IMG/VR virus record: IMGVR_UViG_3300021976_000024
Coordinates: 1 to 49,193 of that record
Strand: one strand, 5' to 3'
Origin: a virus
DNA: 49,193 nt
The notes below the pieces were generated by a model that saw only the letters and a list, made by a program, of their open reading frames with translations, did not search any database and was not told where the DNA came from. The position numbers were made by a program, and so were the translations under genes. Position 1 is the first letter of the stretch, and every line of letters starts with the position of its first letter. Positions 28,128 to 37,925 of the stretch are shown piece after piece.

Positions 28128-28870
28128 CAGGGCATCACCGGCTCGCAGACGTACGTGGGCTCGGCGGAGTCGAACGGCTCGGTGCGCGAGCACGCGTAGT
28201 CGATGCCGAGGTAGGAGAAGGTCCACGACAACGGGGGCTCTCCGTCGGTGCCGGGCGGGCCGGGGACGGTGGAGTCCTCCCCGTCGGTGCCGGGCGGCCC
28301 TTCCGGCCCGGAAGGGCCTGCGGGTCCGGGGACGGTCGAGTCCGCACCCGGTGGCCCGACCGGGCCCTGCGGCCCAGGGACGGTGGAGTCCGCACCATCG
28401 GCGCCAGGCGGCCCCTCGGCGCCGGGTGGACCCTGTGGGCCGGGGACGGTGGAGTCGTCACCTGGCGGGCCAGCTGGCCCGGGGACGGTCGATTCCGGCC
28501 CTACCGGGCCGGGTGAGCCGGGCGGACCCATCAGGCCTTGGAAGCCGCGCGGGCCGGGAACGGTCGAGTCCGCACCGTCTTCACCGGGCTCACCCTGCGC
28601 GCCGCGGGGGCCGGGGATGGTTTCGGTCGGACCGGCCTCAACCTCTTCGGCCTGGCGGCAGAGGTCGCCGAGCAGGTCCGCGACGGTGCCGCCGGCCTCG
28701 CATTCGGCGACGACGCCTTGGGCGATGGTCGCCGCGTTGTCGGTGGCCAGCCGGACGTCTTGGCGGGCTGTGGCGAGCTGCCAGCCGATCCACGCGACCC
28801 CGGCCATGATCCCGACGAGCAGGACCACTGCCAGTGGTGGCAGGGCGAGGTTGTCACGGCGCCGGCTCAT
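28127..28870 (-). CDS. Membrane-anchored collagen-like protein
   Basis: 247 residues from ATG 28870. The N-terminal membrane helix ([20 protein letters not shown]) is followed by a helical segment to about residue 80. Then comes a collagen-like tract of about 130 residues made of Gly-x-y triplets broken at regular distances by DSTVPGP or ESTVPGP (seven copies). A short C-terminal globular part has two Cys ([13 protein letters not shown]). The tract should trimerise. Found among lysis genes rather than fibre genes, so it may be a membrane-tethered lysis factor or a displaced fibre. Confidence 0.72.
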   Translation of the reverse strand: MSRRRDNLALPPLAVVLLVGIMAGVAWIGWQLATARQDVRLATDNAATIAQGVVAECEAGGTVADLLGDLCRQAEEVEAGPTETIPGPRGAQGEPGEDGADSTVPGPRGFQGLMGPPGSPGPVGPESTVPGPAGPPGDDSTVPGPQGPPGAEGPPGADGADSTVPGPQGPVGPPGADSTVPGPAGPSGPEGPPGTDGEDSTVPGPPGTDGEPPLSWTFSYLGIDYACSRTEPFDSAEPTYVCEPVMP

Positions 28871-29201
28871 CGACGTCCCTCCCGGTCAGTCGCCGATACC
28901 GGGCGACGGCGTCCTCCGCGGCCCACCGGGATTGCCGTTCGTCCTCCAGCCGGACCCGCAGGTCGTGCACCTCGCCACGCAAGGCGGTGACCTGCTGGCG
29001 CAGGTCGGCGATCTGTGCGTCGTGGCGGGCGGTCATCTCGCGGATCTCGGTGGCGTGCTGCTCGCGCAAGGCGGACACGGCGGAGTTGTATCCGCCGCGG
29101 TCGCCTGATGCCTGCCGCATCACGTGGATCAGCAGCCAGGCGAGCAGGCCCAGCACGCCGACTGACGGGACCAGGGCTGGCAGGTCAGAGAGGAACTCCA
29201 C
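28854..29201 (-). CDS. Membrane protein with coiled coil (holin-like)
   Basis: 115 residues from GTG 29201. One membrane helix ([19 protein letters not shown]) near the N-terminus is followed by a long coiled coil ([33 protein letters not shown]). Such proteins commonly accompany actinophage holins and may time lysis. It overlaps the collagen-like gene by 17 bases. Confidence 0.65.
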   Translation of the reverse strand: MEFLSDLPALVPSVGVLGLLAWLLIHVMRQASGDRGGYNSAVSALREQHATEIREMTARHDAQIADLRQQVTALRGEVHDLRVRLEDERQSRWAAEDAVARYRRLTGRDVDEPAP

Positions 29202-29225
29202 ACGGCTCTGCCTCTCGTCTTGGGG

Positions 29226-29606
29226 TCACTGGGCGAGTGAGAGGGCCATGAACATGACCGCCACCAGCGCCAGCAGCACGGCCAGCGCCAAGCCCCACGC
29301 CGTGAACCGGCCACGGCGGGAGAACCTGGCCTCGCCGGTCTTCACGGTCTGCGCGAGCGTCTTGGCGCGACGCTCGGTCTCTGCGGCGAGGGTCGACAGT
29401 GACCCATCGATCCGGACCTGGCGCAGCGTGGCTTCCTCGCGCAGCGAGCGGACCTCCGAGGCCAGCTCGCTGAGCGCGACCGCGCTGTCCGCGATCGACC
29501 CGTTGATCTTCGCCAGGTGGGTGGTGTGGTCGGCGAGGATGGCCGCGACGCGTCCAGCCTCCTTGCCGCGCTCGAACTCCGACACCGTCTTCTCAGGCTC
29601 GGCCAC
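29226..29606 (-). CDS. Coiled-coil protein with C-terminal membrane helix (holin-like)
   Basis: 126 residues from GTG 29606. About 80 residues of coiled coil (AKINGSIADSAVALSELASEVRSLREEATLR) precede a C-terminal membrane helix (FTAWGLALAVLLALVAVMFMALSL). The topology is the mirror of its downstream neighbour, so the two may pair through their coils. Probably part of the lysis control set. Confidence 0.65.
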   Translation of the reverse strand: MAEPEKTVSEFERGKEAGRVAAILADHTTHLAKINGSIADSAVALSELASEVRSLREEATLRQVRIDGSLSTLAAETERRAKTLAQTVKTGEARFSRRGRFTAWGLALAVLLALVAVMFMALSLAQ

Positions 29607-29640
29607 ACGCTCACCCCTCCCTGGGGTTCCGAGGGGTCGG

Positions 29641-30486
29641 TTACTCGTCCCCGTCGGCCCGGCTCAGGCCCGGCGCCTTGCCCGCGAGACCGTCGTTGAC
29701 CCGCTTGAGCTCGGCGACGTCGACCTCGCCGTCCATCAGCGCCTTCGCGATGGCGGACACGCCGGCGGCGATCGAGCTGAGTTGCTTGGTGGCATAGTCG
29801 GCGCGGGCCTCAGCGCGGCCGGCGCGCCGGTACGCCTCGACGATCAGGCCGTACAGGTCGCCCTTCTCGATCTCGTCGTTGCGGTAGCTGGCCACCGCCT
29901 TGGCGACCTCGATTGCCGTGGGCATGTCGTCCTCCTCCTGCACGGGGGGTGTGGTCGGTGTGGGCCCCTGCCGCAGCCAGGGCGCGAACACCTGGTTCCA
30001 CTGCTCGACCCGCTCCGGGCCGGGGCAGGTCTTGGCGACCTTCGTCCACGGGCCGGGGGCGCCGAACATGACGTGGTAACCGACGCCGGGGCCGTTCCAG
30101 TCGGGGCAGATCTGCAGTGGCCAGCCGTGGTACTTGGCGTCCCAGACGGTCAGTTCCTTGAGTGCGTAGATCTGGGCTTCGGTCCACACGCCGCGCTCGC
30201 GGCCCTCCGTCTCCACGGAGTGGAGGCCGTAGCGCTTGCCGCCGGAGATCCAGCTGTTGCCCTTGCCGTTGGCGTCAGCTTCGTACACGGTGTCGCGGTA
30301 CTGCTCGACGGTGCCGTCGTAGCGGATGTACCAGTGCGACTCGACGCCGCCGGACGGGCCGGAGAAATACGGATAGAGGCTGTCGCCGACGCCGTCGCGC
30401 ACGTGGTAGACCAGCCCCACCGGGATGATCTTCGGGTCGCTCTTGCCTGGGGGGATGTTCTTCCGGATGGCCTTCGGGTACCACAT
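29641..30486 (-). CDS. Endolysin: N-acetylmuramoyl-L-alanine amidase
   Basis: 281 residues from ATG 30486. The amidase_2-type catalytic domain (about 1-165) has the zinc ligands in LVYHVRDGVG and near TCPGPERV, plus SHWYIRYDGTVEQYRD and YGLHSVETEG. The C-terminal part (about 185-281) is a helical, charged segment (IEVAKAVASYRNDEIEKGDLYGLIVEAYRRA) that may bind the wall or mediate oligomerisation. It cuts the bond between N-acetylmuramic acid and L-Ala of peptidoglycan. No signal peptide, so export depends on the holin. Confidence 0.85.
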   Translation of the reverse strand: MWYPKAIRKNIPPGKSDPKIIPVGLVYHVRDGVGDSLYPYFSGPSGGVESHWYIRYDGTVEQYRDTVYEADANGKGNSWISGGKRYGLHSVETEGRERGVWTEAQIYALKELTVWDAKYHGWPLQICPDWNGPGVGYHVMFGAPGPWTKVAKTCPGPERVEQWNQVFAPWLRQGPTPTTPPVQEEDDMPTAIEVAKAVASYRNDEIEKGDLYGLIVEAYRRAGRAEARADYATKQLSSIAAGVSAIAKALMDGEVDVAELKRVNDGLAGKAPGLSRADGDE

Positions 30487-30499
30487 GGGAGCCTCCGCC

Positions 30500-31516
30500 T
30501 CAGACGTATTCGACGAGCACGTAGCGGTTGTAGATGGCGCCACTGGCGCCGCCCACGGACCCTTGATCGACGCGCTGCACGGTCCGGACGTTGTGCGTCA
30601 CACCCGGCGAGAGGCCGGTGATCAAGCGCCGCACGGACCCGCTCGTCCGGCTGGGCGCGCTTGAGTTGACGGCCCGGCCAGCGGTCAGCGCGTACTCGTC
30701 GCTGGGGCCGAAGATGGGGCTGCCGCCACCGAGTACGGAGCCGGTTCCCACCCGGAACGACAGGAACGTCGCACTTCCGTTCTGGCTCGACTCCAGGGAT
30801 CCCGTGACCGTGATGATCACCCGACCGCTGGGCGGAGCCACGAAGGTCAGGCCGCACTGGGGCGAGCCGGCGGCGTAGGTCTGGTTGCCGATGTTCAAGG
30901 TCTGAGTGCCGGACTGCGACGCGTGGGTGGCGAGCATGTCGCTGCGGGCGTGGGCGATCTCGACGTACTCGCCGTCGATCGGGATGCGCAGCGAGTTGGC
31001 GGCGCTGTACCAGACCAGGGAGCCGTTCTCGGCGTCGGGGAAGCCGCGGAAGCTGGTGGAGTTGTAGAACCCGGCCACCGGTGGGACCCGCTCTGAGAGC
31101 AGGTCGCCCGAGGACAGGTTGCCGGTGCCAGGCGCAACGACCACCTGGGCGAGGCGGACCTCGTAGAGGGCGCCACGGTTCTTGGTCAGGGTGGGCGGGT
31201 TCGGGGAGGCCGACGGCGAACCCTGCCGGTAGGTGGCGATGAGGGTCTTGTTCGACCAGTTGGCCCGCAGGATGATCCGGTCGATGCGGGTCTGGCTGCC
31301 GGCGTTGGCCGGGAGTGGCCCGACGGTGATGGCGGCGTCGTTAACGGCGAGGATCCCGCAGACGTTGGAGATGCCGGCGCCGATCTGCACGGTCCGGTCG
31401 CCGGAGGCGACGCTGACGTTCATGCCATCGGTGCCGTCGTGGCCTAGCAGGTCGGCATACTGCGACCACTGGATGTCGTTGACGGAGCCGGGGAATCCGG
31501 CGGCAACGAGAGTCAT
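30500..31516 (-). CDS. Minor tail protein (probable receptor-binding or baseplate protein)
   Basis: 338 residues from ATG 31516, overlapping the previous TGA. It begins MTLVAAGFPGSVNDIQWSQY and continues DGMNVSVASGDRTVQIGAGISNVCGILAVND, the N-terminal phrase of many actinophage tail-tip proteins. The rest is a beta-structured region with a C-terminal globular head. Its place after the Gp37-like gene is the usual one for host-recognition proteins. Confidence 0.72.
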   Translation of the reverse strand: MTLVAAGFPGSVNDIQWSQYADLLGHDGTDGMNVSVASGDRTVQIGAGISNVCGILAVNDAAITVGPLPANAGSQTRIDRIILRANWSNKTLIATYRQGSPSASPNPPTLTKNRGALYEVRLAQVVVAPGTGNLSSGDLLSERVPPVAGFYNSTSFRGFPDAENGSLVWYSAANSLRIPIDGEYVEIAHARSDMLATHASQSGTQTLNIGNQTYAAGSPQCGLTFVAPPSGRVIITVTGSLESSQNGSATFLSFRVGTGSVLGGGSPIFGPSDEYALTAGRAVNSSAPSRTSGSVRRLITGLSPGVTHNVRTVQRVDQGSVGGASGAIYNRYVLVEYV

Positions 31517-32712
31517 TGGCGAGTCTCCAAGTCGTTGACGCGGCGGATGGTCTTGCGGATGGTTCGGGCGGTGGTCTCGTCGGGGACGTCCTCGGGGTTG
31601 CCGATCTGGACGGTCCCGCTCTCGCCCTCGGCGGACCATTCGGCGTCGACCTGCCAGACGAGGTCGTCGACGAGCCCCACGGGCTGGCCGTTGTCGTCGG
31701 TGTCGATGTAGGCGCGCACGCGGTCGCCGGGGCGGAAGTGCACCCACGGCAGCGAGCCGGGGGCGCCGCTGACGTCGATGGTGAAGGTGGAGCGGCCCTT
31801 GCTCTCGTCGAGGAACGTGAGGCCGTCCACGGTCAGCTCGTCCTCAAGCGTGGGGTCCTCGGGCGAGAGGTCGCGGCGGTCCTTGAAGACCTCGATGGGA
31901 CCCCAGTCGCTGATGTCTTCGGCGTCCTGGAACTGGCGGAACACCCGGAGCTCCATCTCGCCACCGGCGCCGAGGATGACGCGGTTGCAGGTGGTCTCCG
32001 AGGACGAGCGAGACCACGCCTGGACGGTGCCGAGCGAGGGCGAGAACTGCACCGACAGGCGCTTGTCCTCGGGCAGCCAGAAGTAGAGGAACAGCGCCTG
32101 GTCGGAGTCGCGCTGGCGGATCTCGAAGTTGATGGCCCGGCCGCACAGCTCTTGCGCGAGCTCGAGCAGGCCCTTGAAGCGTGCCTTGGTGATGCCGGAG
32201 GCGCCGAGGTTCACCTGACTGCCGCCGGTGGCGCCGGCCACGCCTTGGCGGGTGACGACGTTGGCGATGAAGTAGTCCCGGATCCGGTTACTGATCGGGC
32301 CGATGCGGATGTCGTGGGAGTCCGTCTGCGCGGTGGCCGCCGCCGTCGGGCGTGGCCAGCACAGCGCGTTGCGCAACAGGTTGGTGTCGTTGTAACCGTT
32401 GAAGGTCCACTGCGTCTGACCTTCCGACGACTCGACGTCCGGCTCCTTCGACAGCCAGCCGGACATGAAGGTCTGCGGGGTGCCGGCCGTGTCCTCCCTG
32501 CGGAAGATCAGCCCGCGGCGGGCGGTGATCTGCCCGAGGGAGTTCGTGGGCGGCGTGAGGGCCTGCGCCTCCAGCGGGTTCTCGGTGATGAGCGTCCACT
32601 GGCCGACGTCGTTGAACCGGCCGATGACCGTCACCGTCGACCAGGTGGTCAGTTCGGCGAAGGTCTGGCGGTTGCTGTCGCGGACGTAGACCTGGATGGG
32701 GAGATCGGTCAC
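31513..32712 (-). CDS. Tail protein, ReqiPepy6 Gp37-like (tail-tip hub)
   Basis: 399 residues. It starts LPIQVYVRDSNRQTFAELTTWSTVTVIGRFNDVGQWTL, followed by RGLIFRREDTAGTPQTFMSGWL, YNDTNLLRNALCWP, and near the end LTFLDESKGRSTFTIDVSGA and FRPGDRVRAYIDTDDNG. These are hallmark segments of the siphovirus ReqiPepy6 Gp37-like family, the probable counterpart of the tail-associated hub. It should sit below the distal tail protein and anchor the fibres. Confidence 0.8.
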   Translation of the reverse strand: MTDLPIQVYVRDSNRQTFAELTTWSTVTVIGRFNDVGQWTLITENPLEAQALTPPTNSLGQITARRGLIFRREDTAGTPQTFMSGWLSKEPDVESSEGQTQWTFNGYNDTNLLRNALCWPRPTAAATAQTDSHDIRIGPISNRIRDYFIANVVTRQGVAGATGGSQVNLGASGITKARFKGLLELAQELCGRAINFEIRQRDSDQALFLYFWLPEDKRLSVQFSPSLGTVQAWSRSSSETTCNRVILGAGGEMELRVFRQFQDAEDISDWGPIEVFKDRRDLSPEDPTLEDELTVDGLTFLDESKGRSTFTIDVSGAPGSLPWVHFRPGDRVRAYIDTDDNGQPVGLVDDLVWQVDAEWSAEGESGTVQIGNPEDVPDETTARTIRKTIRRVNDLETRQ

Positions 32713-32766
32713 CGGGGCGGCCTCCGATCGGTGTACGGTGGGAGGCGGTCCTTAAGTGGACTTACG

Positions 32767-32793
32767 AAGGCCCCGCTCTGTATGCGGGGCCTT
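32767..32793. terminator. Hairpin between tail genes
   Basis: AAGGCCCCGC (32767-32776) pairs with GCGGGGCCTT (32784-32793), 10 bp with a seven-base loop. It follows the distal tail protein gene on the minus strand. It may lower expression of the downstream tail-tip genes; an internal promoter before 32712 is then possible. Confidence 0.65.
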
Positions 32794-32795
32794 TG

Positions 32796-33788
32796 TCATG
32801 CGCTGAGGTACCGCGGGCGGTAGCGGAGCTCGCCGAACGACTGGCCCGGCACGGTCCCGGCGAGGTTGACGGTGACGCGGTTGAGCCCCGGCCGCAGCGA
32901 CCACATGACGGGGAACTGGCCCGCCACACCTGCCCACACGCTGGCGCCGGTCTCGCGGGTGAACTTCCGCGTCGGCGACGTCTGCGGGTCCATGCGGACG
33001 GTGAGCGTCTGGTTGACGGTGAGGTTCGGCGTCAACGACAGGAGCTTGTTGCTGTCACGGTTGCGCAGCGCGGCCGTGGTCATCGGGCCACCGAGAACGA
33101 ACTCCGGCCACGTCTCGACCTCGCCGTCGATGATGACGTCGGCGTCGCCGGTGGTGTTGGCGCTGGAGATGTAGAAGACGTTGACGGTGTCGCCTGGCGG
33201 GGCGAAGAACTGGTAACTCTGCGGCGGGTCGAACGCGATGACGGCGAGGTCGCCGTACGGGAACGGGTCACGCGCCTTCAGGGTGATGCTGAAGACGTCC
33301 GTGTACGGGTAGCCGATCCGGCCGATCTCGGCGATGTCGAGCCCGCTGGAGTAGCGGGCGCTGATGTGGCGGCGGACGCCGTCCGGGTAGGCGATGGTGA
33401 GCACGCCGTCGCCGAGGGCGGGGTTGAAGGAGCCCATCAGCTGGCGGCGGTACAGGCGGAGCTGGTCGAGGCTGTCAGCGTGGATGACGACCGGCAGGGA
33501 GATGAGCCGTGCCGCCCACCGGCGGCCGTTGAACAGTTCACCGCCACCGATGAGCAGGGTGTCGAACTCCTCCTGCGGAGGCATGTCCAGCCCGATGATG
33601 GGCGGGTACGCCTCGCCGCCGCCGAGCATGATCCCCTCGTAGTTGTGCTCGGAGAGGATCAAGGTCGGGCCGCCGGCCGGCGTCCACTCGATGTACTCGC
33701 GCGCCGGGGGTGGTGGCGCGGGAGTGGGGAACGGGGGGACGACGACCGGCGGTTCCGGCGGTGGGGCGAGTAGCGGGCGAAGAGGCAT
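32796..33788 (-). CDS. Distal tail protein (Dit)
   Basis: 330 residues from ATG 33788. A proline-rich N-terminus (LLAPPPEPPVVVPPFPTPAPPPP) precedes the siphovirus tail component domain: GRRWAARLISLPVVIHADSLDQL..., LYRRQLMGSFNPALGDGVLTIAYPDG, and a C-terminal galectin-like part (SSANTTGDADVIIDGEVETWPEF ... RNRDSNKLLSL). It connects the tail tube with the tail-tip hub. The gene follows the tape measure directly, as is usual. Confidence 0.82.
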   Translation of the reverse strand: MPLRPLLAPPPEPPVVVPPFPTPAPPPPAREYIEWTPAGGPTLILSEHNYEGIMLGGGEAYPPIIGLDMPPQEEFDTLLIGGGELFNGRRWAARLISLPVVIHADSLDQLRLYRRQLMGSFNPALGDGVLTIAYPDGVRRHISARYSSGLDIAEIGRIGYPYTDVFSITLKARDPFPYGDLAVIAFDPPQSYQFFAPPGDTVNVFYISSANTTGDADVIIDGEVETWPEFVLGGPMTTAALRNRDSNKLLSLTPNLTVNQTLTVRMDPQTSPTRKFTRETGASVWAGVAGQFPVMWSLRPGLNRVTVNLAGTVPGQSFGELRYRPRYLSA

Positions 33789-33791
33789 CGG

Positions 33792-36700
33792 CTATCCCGT
33801 CATCAGGGGCCGCCGGGCCCTCCGCTTGGATTCGATGTCGAACGCGACCTGATGGACCAGGCCGGACGGGGTGCCGTAGATCTGGAACACCGTCCCGCCG
33901 CCGCTGGAGCCCCGGTCGTACTGGTAGCTCTCGCTGGCGTCGAGGATGCGTTCGGGGCGGCCGGTGCCGTTGTAGGCCAAGGTCAGACCGGGCATGAGCA
34001 TCCCGCCGCTGTCGAACGTCAGGTAGTTCGCCGGGTCCTGGCGCGAGCCACCCAGTCGGACCTCCACGTGTGCGTGAGGCCCGGTGGAGTTACCGGTCGA
34101 ACCGACCCGGCCGACCAGGTCGCCGCGGGCCACCTGGCGCATGTTCGCGCCGACCTGCTTCGACAGGTGGGCGACCAGGAACGCGAGCTTCCCGGCCTGC
34201 ACGTAGATGTGCCGGCCGTAGCTGCCCACCACGTTGACCTGCTTGAGCGTGCCCGCCATGGGGGCGAACACCGGCGTGCCGGTGACCGCCGGGAAGTCCC
34301 AGGCGTTGTACCCGTGGCCCTTGGGACCGCGACCCACGGTGTAGGCGCCCCGCGGGAGCGGGAAGCCGAACTTGCCGTTGGCGTCGAAGCCGGCGGGCGT
34401 CTTGTCTTCCTCGGAGTCCTTGCCCTCCGCCCAGTCGACGATGACTTCCTTGGCCTTGCCAAGCGCGCCCCGGAAGAACGTCTGGACGAACTCGGGGCCA
34501 GGCACGACGTGCGCGACGTTGTCCACGAGGGGCGTCATCAGCTTGTCCGCGGCGTAGGCGGCGCCCTCCTTGAGCCAGTCCCCGATCTGGGAACCGATCG
34601 AGGAGATGGCACCCCAGGCACCACTCGCAATGTCGCCGATGAAGTCGAACGGACCACCAGAACCGGCGTTGATGCGGGCCGCCGCCGTGGCCGGGTTGGT
34701 GCCCATCTCGGCGGCGATCTCGCTCATCCGGCCACGGCTGATGACACCCTCGCCGGGCGTCAGGAACGTGTGGACGGAGTCGCGGTCCGGGCCACCGCCG
34801 GGAACGAGGCCGCCGGAGTTCATGGCGATGACGTCACCGTTGCCGTGGCCGGTCTGCGGCGGTCCGGCGCTGGAGCCCCCACCGAAGTCGATGGTGGGGA
34901 TCTCGAACCCGAACAGCTTGGTGATCTTGTTCAGGTTGCCGATCAGGTGCTTGTTGATCCAGCGGATGATCGTTCCGACCGGGTCGGTGATCAGGTCGAG
35001 CAGCCCACCGAAAATGTCGCCAAGGACGTCGAACATTCCCGAGAAGAAGCCGATGATTCCGTTGACCAATGCCCAGAAAATGCCCTTGATCGTATCCGAG
35101 TGAATGGACACTTGGTCAATGACCCAGAGGATCGGATCGAGGAAGAAGTCAACGATTCCGCGCCAATTGTCCCTCACCCAGTTGATGACGCCCATCACGG
35201 TGTTCTTGATGGTGTCGAAGTGCTTGATGAAAAGGGCGACGAAAGGCGCGAACGGCCCACTCAGGATAATGAGCAGGAGCTTCCAGTTGTCCTTGATCCA
35301 TTCCCAGACGAACTTGATCGCGCCCCAGACGGCGTCGAACACTGCAGTGACCACCGTGCGGAACGTCTCCGAGGTCTGCCACAAATGTACGATGTAAGCG
35401 GCGATGGCGATCAAAAGCCCGATGATGCCGATTGTGGCCATTCCCTTGAGGCCAAGGTTCAATGCAGCCTGCGCAATCGAGGCAGCCTTGATGCCCAGCG
35501 CGATGGTCAGGAATCCACCAGCCAGCGCGGCCAGAACCCCAGGCGGGAGGCTCGAAATCGTGCCGAAGAAGCCTTCCAGCGTGGCCAGCACCGGACCGGC
35601 CAGCGGCGTGAGTGCCTCGACGATCGAGACCAGGACATCCCAGAGGGAATTCAGGGTCTCCTTGACCTGCGGCCACATATCCAGGACGTAGTCGATGAAG
35701 CCCTGGATGGCGTTCTGGCCCTCGGTGCTGCTGGCCCATGCGGCGAACTTCTCGGTCATCTCCACCAGGCCAGCGAGGAACTGGCTGGCGAACGGTGCGA
35801 ATGCCGTCAGGATGGCAGCGAATGCGGTGCCCAGGTTCAGCAAGATCTCGCCGAACATGGCGATATTCGGACCAGCGGTGGCCGCGATCATGGCGAAGAA
35901 TTCCTGCCACACCGGGTCCTTGAAGGTCTCACCAGCAAGGTCGAGAAGGTAGCCGATGGCATTCGCCGCCGAAAGAACGATCGGCGTCAAATGGGGCAGC
36001 ATGTCCTCGATCATCTGCATGCCCTGGATGAACAGCGGAAGGACCGCGGGCTCCAGCTCCTCCGCCCACGACGTGAAGGCGTCCTTGAGGGAGAGCCAGC
36101 CAGCCATCAGCTGCCGCTGCATCGGAGTCAGCTGACCCATCGCGTACGCGAGGTTCCGGGTCGCCTCGGAGCCCTGGTCCACCTGCATGGCCGCCATCTG
36201 GGCCTGCTGCGACTGAGCCGTCAGGGCCTGCGACACGGCTCGCGCGGCGTCCGCTTGCGCCCTGGCAGCGTTCTCGCTGGCCACGGCGGCCTGCTCCTGG
36301 GCGTCGGAGACCAGTCGTGCCGCCTCGACCTGGACGTCGGCGAGGTTCTCCTGGGCGTCAGCCTGGGCGGCGACGGCGTCAGCGACACTCTGACTGGCGT
36401 CGGCCAAGGCCTCCTGCGCGGACACCACGGCGGGCATGCCGTCGATGCCCTGCTGGTTGGCCTCGGCGAGCGCCTCCTGCGCGTTCTGCTGGTCGTGCAG
36501 GATGTCGCTCAGGTGGTCCTCAGCCTCAGCGACGTCGAGCGCCGCCTGCTGCTGGTCCAGGGCCAACTGCTCCTGCTCCAGCATGGCCGCGTTGAGGGCC
36601 TCCTGGGCCTGCGTGACGGCGAGCTGTGCCTGGGCCAGCTGGAGCTGCGTGGCGATGCCGGAGTCCTGGAGGGCGTTGAGCTCCGCCTGCGCGTTGGCGA

Positions 36701-37907
36701 GGTTCTGCTGGCCAGCCTCGACGGCGGTGCCGCCGGACTCGTTCATGATCTCGGCGAGATCGTTCTGCGCCTGCTCCAGCGCCAGTGCGGCCTGCTGCTC
36801 ACCGAGCGCCAGGTCGTCGACCAGCTCCTTCATCTCGTAGAGCGTTTCGAGCGCGTCTTCGCGGGCCTGGTTCAGCTCCAGCTGCGCCTCGGTCTGGGCC
36901 TCTTGGGCGTCGATGACGTCCTGCGAGGCGTCGGCCAGGTTCTCCTCAGCCTGCTCGACCATGTCGGCCGCGCGCTCGCGCGCGCGCGCGACGTTCTCGA
37001 CGGCGTTCTCGACGGCACGGGCACCGTCCACGGCAGCACGGTCGGCCTGGCGCTGGGCGTCCTCGACCCGCTCCGCGGCGGCAGCGACGGCGTAGGCGTC
37101 CGACACCCGCTGCATGGCGTTGCCGGAGCTGCTGGTGAAGGCAGACTTCTCCGCAGCCTCCTGCGCCTGCACGGCCTCGGTGACGCGGGAGATGGCCGGG
37201 AGCGCGGCAGCGATCAGGCCACCCAGGCCGATGCCGACACCGGACAGCGCGGAACCGAGTCCGATGGCGGCAGCGGCAGCCCCAGCGAGGCCAGGGATGA
37301 GCGCCGGCCCGAGCAGGGCGCCAGTGACGAGGACGGAGTTGATGGAGCCGGACAGGAACCGCAGCGACCCGATGGCCTGGCCGGACTTGTCGACGTCGAC
37401 GTCGATGTTGACGGTCTTGCCGTCGAGGGCGTCGGCCTGCTGGCTGATGGCAGCGAGATGGGCGGCAGCCGCACCGGCGTCGGCCTCGACCTGGATCTCG
37501 GCGCTGTCGGTGGACAGCCGCTCAAGACTGCGGTGGATGCCGCGGATCTCCCGGATGGCGTCCCAGGCGTCGATGTCGACGCCGACCTTCATGTCGCGCA
37601 GCCGCTCAAGGTGGCGCCGGAGGCTCTCGACCTCGGCCTCGGCCTCAGTGGTATCGGCGTTGACCTCGATGGTGGGGAGGGTCTGGAGAGCTGCCTCAAC
37701 CCGCTTCTTGAACTCGCGCGCGTAGGCGCCGCCGGCGTCCGCCCCAGCACGCTGCGCCTGCTGCCGGGTGGACTGGCTGATCTGCGGCGTGACGGGGACC
37801 TTGAGCCCGTTCTTGAACTGGTTCTGGATCTCCTTGTTGATGGCCTTCTGGAAGCCTCGCAGGGAGGGGGCGACGTCGATGAACGCCTGACCGACGCGGT
37901 ACGCCAC
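33792..37907 (-). CDS. Tape measure protein with C-terminal M23 peptidase domain
   Basis: 1371 residues, the longest gene, setting tail length. The N-terminal half is coiled coil rich in Ala, Gln and Glu (residues about 280-580). Membrane-like segments lie near 215-250 and 700-950. Then follows the common phrase GGLVPGGGPDRDSVHTFLTPGEGVI. About residues 1180-1310 form an M23 (LytM-type) metallopeptidase: GHGYNAWDF with the first zinc His and Asp, and TGPHAHVEVR with the HxH pair. It should open peptidoglycan cross-bridges during DNA injection. Confidence 0.9.
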   Translation of the reverse strand: MAYRVGQAFIDVAPSLRGFQKAINKEIQNQFKNGLKVPVTPQISQSTRQQAQRAGADAGGAYAREFKKRVEAALQTLPTIEVNADTTEAEAEVESLRRHLERLRDMKVGVDIDAWDAIREIRGIHRSLERLSTDSAEIQVEADAGAAAAHLAAISQQADALDGKTVNIDVDVDKSGQAIGSLRFLSGSINSVLVTGALLGPALIPGLAGAAAAAIGLGSALSGVGIGLGGLIAAALPAISRVTEAVQAQEAAEKSAFTSSSGNAMQRVSDAYAVAAAAERVEDAQRQADRAAVDGARAVENAVENVARARERAADMVEQAEENLADASQDVIDAQEAQTEAQLELNQAREDALETLYEMKELVDDLALGEQQAALALEQAQNDLAEIMNESGGTAVEAGQQNLANAQAELNALQDSGIATQLQLAQAQLAVTQAQEALNAAMLEQEQLALDQQQAALDVAEAEDHLSDILHDQQNAQEALAEANQQGIDGMPAVVSAQEALADASQSVADAVAAQADAQENLADVQVEAARLVSDAQEQAAVASENAARAQADAARAVSQALTAQSQQAQMAAMQVDQGSEATRNLAYAMGQLTPMQRQLMAGWLSLKDAFTSWAEELEPAVLPLFIQGMQMIEDMLPHLTPIVLSAANAIGYLLDLAGETFKDPVWQEFFAMIAATAGPNIAMFGEILLNLGTAFAAILTAFAPFASQFLAGLVEMTEKFAAWASSTEGQNAIQGFIDYVLDMWPQVKETLNSLWDVLVSIVEALTPLAGPVLATLEGFFGTISSLPPGVLAALAGGFLTIALGIKAASIAQAALNLGLKGMATIGIIGLLIAIAAYIVHLWQTSETFRTVVTAVFDAVWGAIKFVWEWIKDNWKLLLIILSGPFAPFVALFIKHFDTIKNTVMGVINWVRDNWRGIVDFFLDPILWVIDQVSIHSDTIKGIFWALVNGIIGFFSGMFDVLGDIFGGLLDLITDPVGTIIRWINKHLIGNLNKITKLFGFEIPTIDFGGGSSAGPPQTGHGNGDVIAMNSGGLVPGGGPDRDSVHTFLTPGEGVISRGRMSEIAAEMGTNPATAAARINAGSGGPFDFIGDIASGAWGAISSIGSQIGDWLKEGAAYAADKLMTPLVDNVAHVVPGPEFVQTFFRGALGKAKEVIVDWAEGKDSEEDKTPAGFDANGKFGFPLPRGAYTVGRGPKGHGYNAWDFPAVTGTPVFAPMAGTLKQVNVVGSYGRHIYVQAGKLAFLVAHLSKQVGANMRQVARGDLVGRVGSTGNSTGPHAHVEVRLGGSRQDPANYLTFDSGGMLMPGLTLAYNGTGRPERILDASESYQYDRGSSGGGTVFQIYGTPSGLVHQVAFDIESKRRARRPLMTG

Positions 37908-37925
37908 GCCGCCACCCCCATCTGG

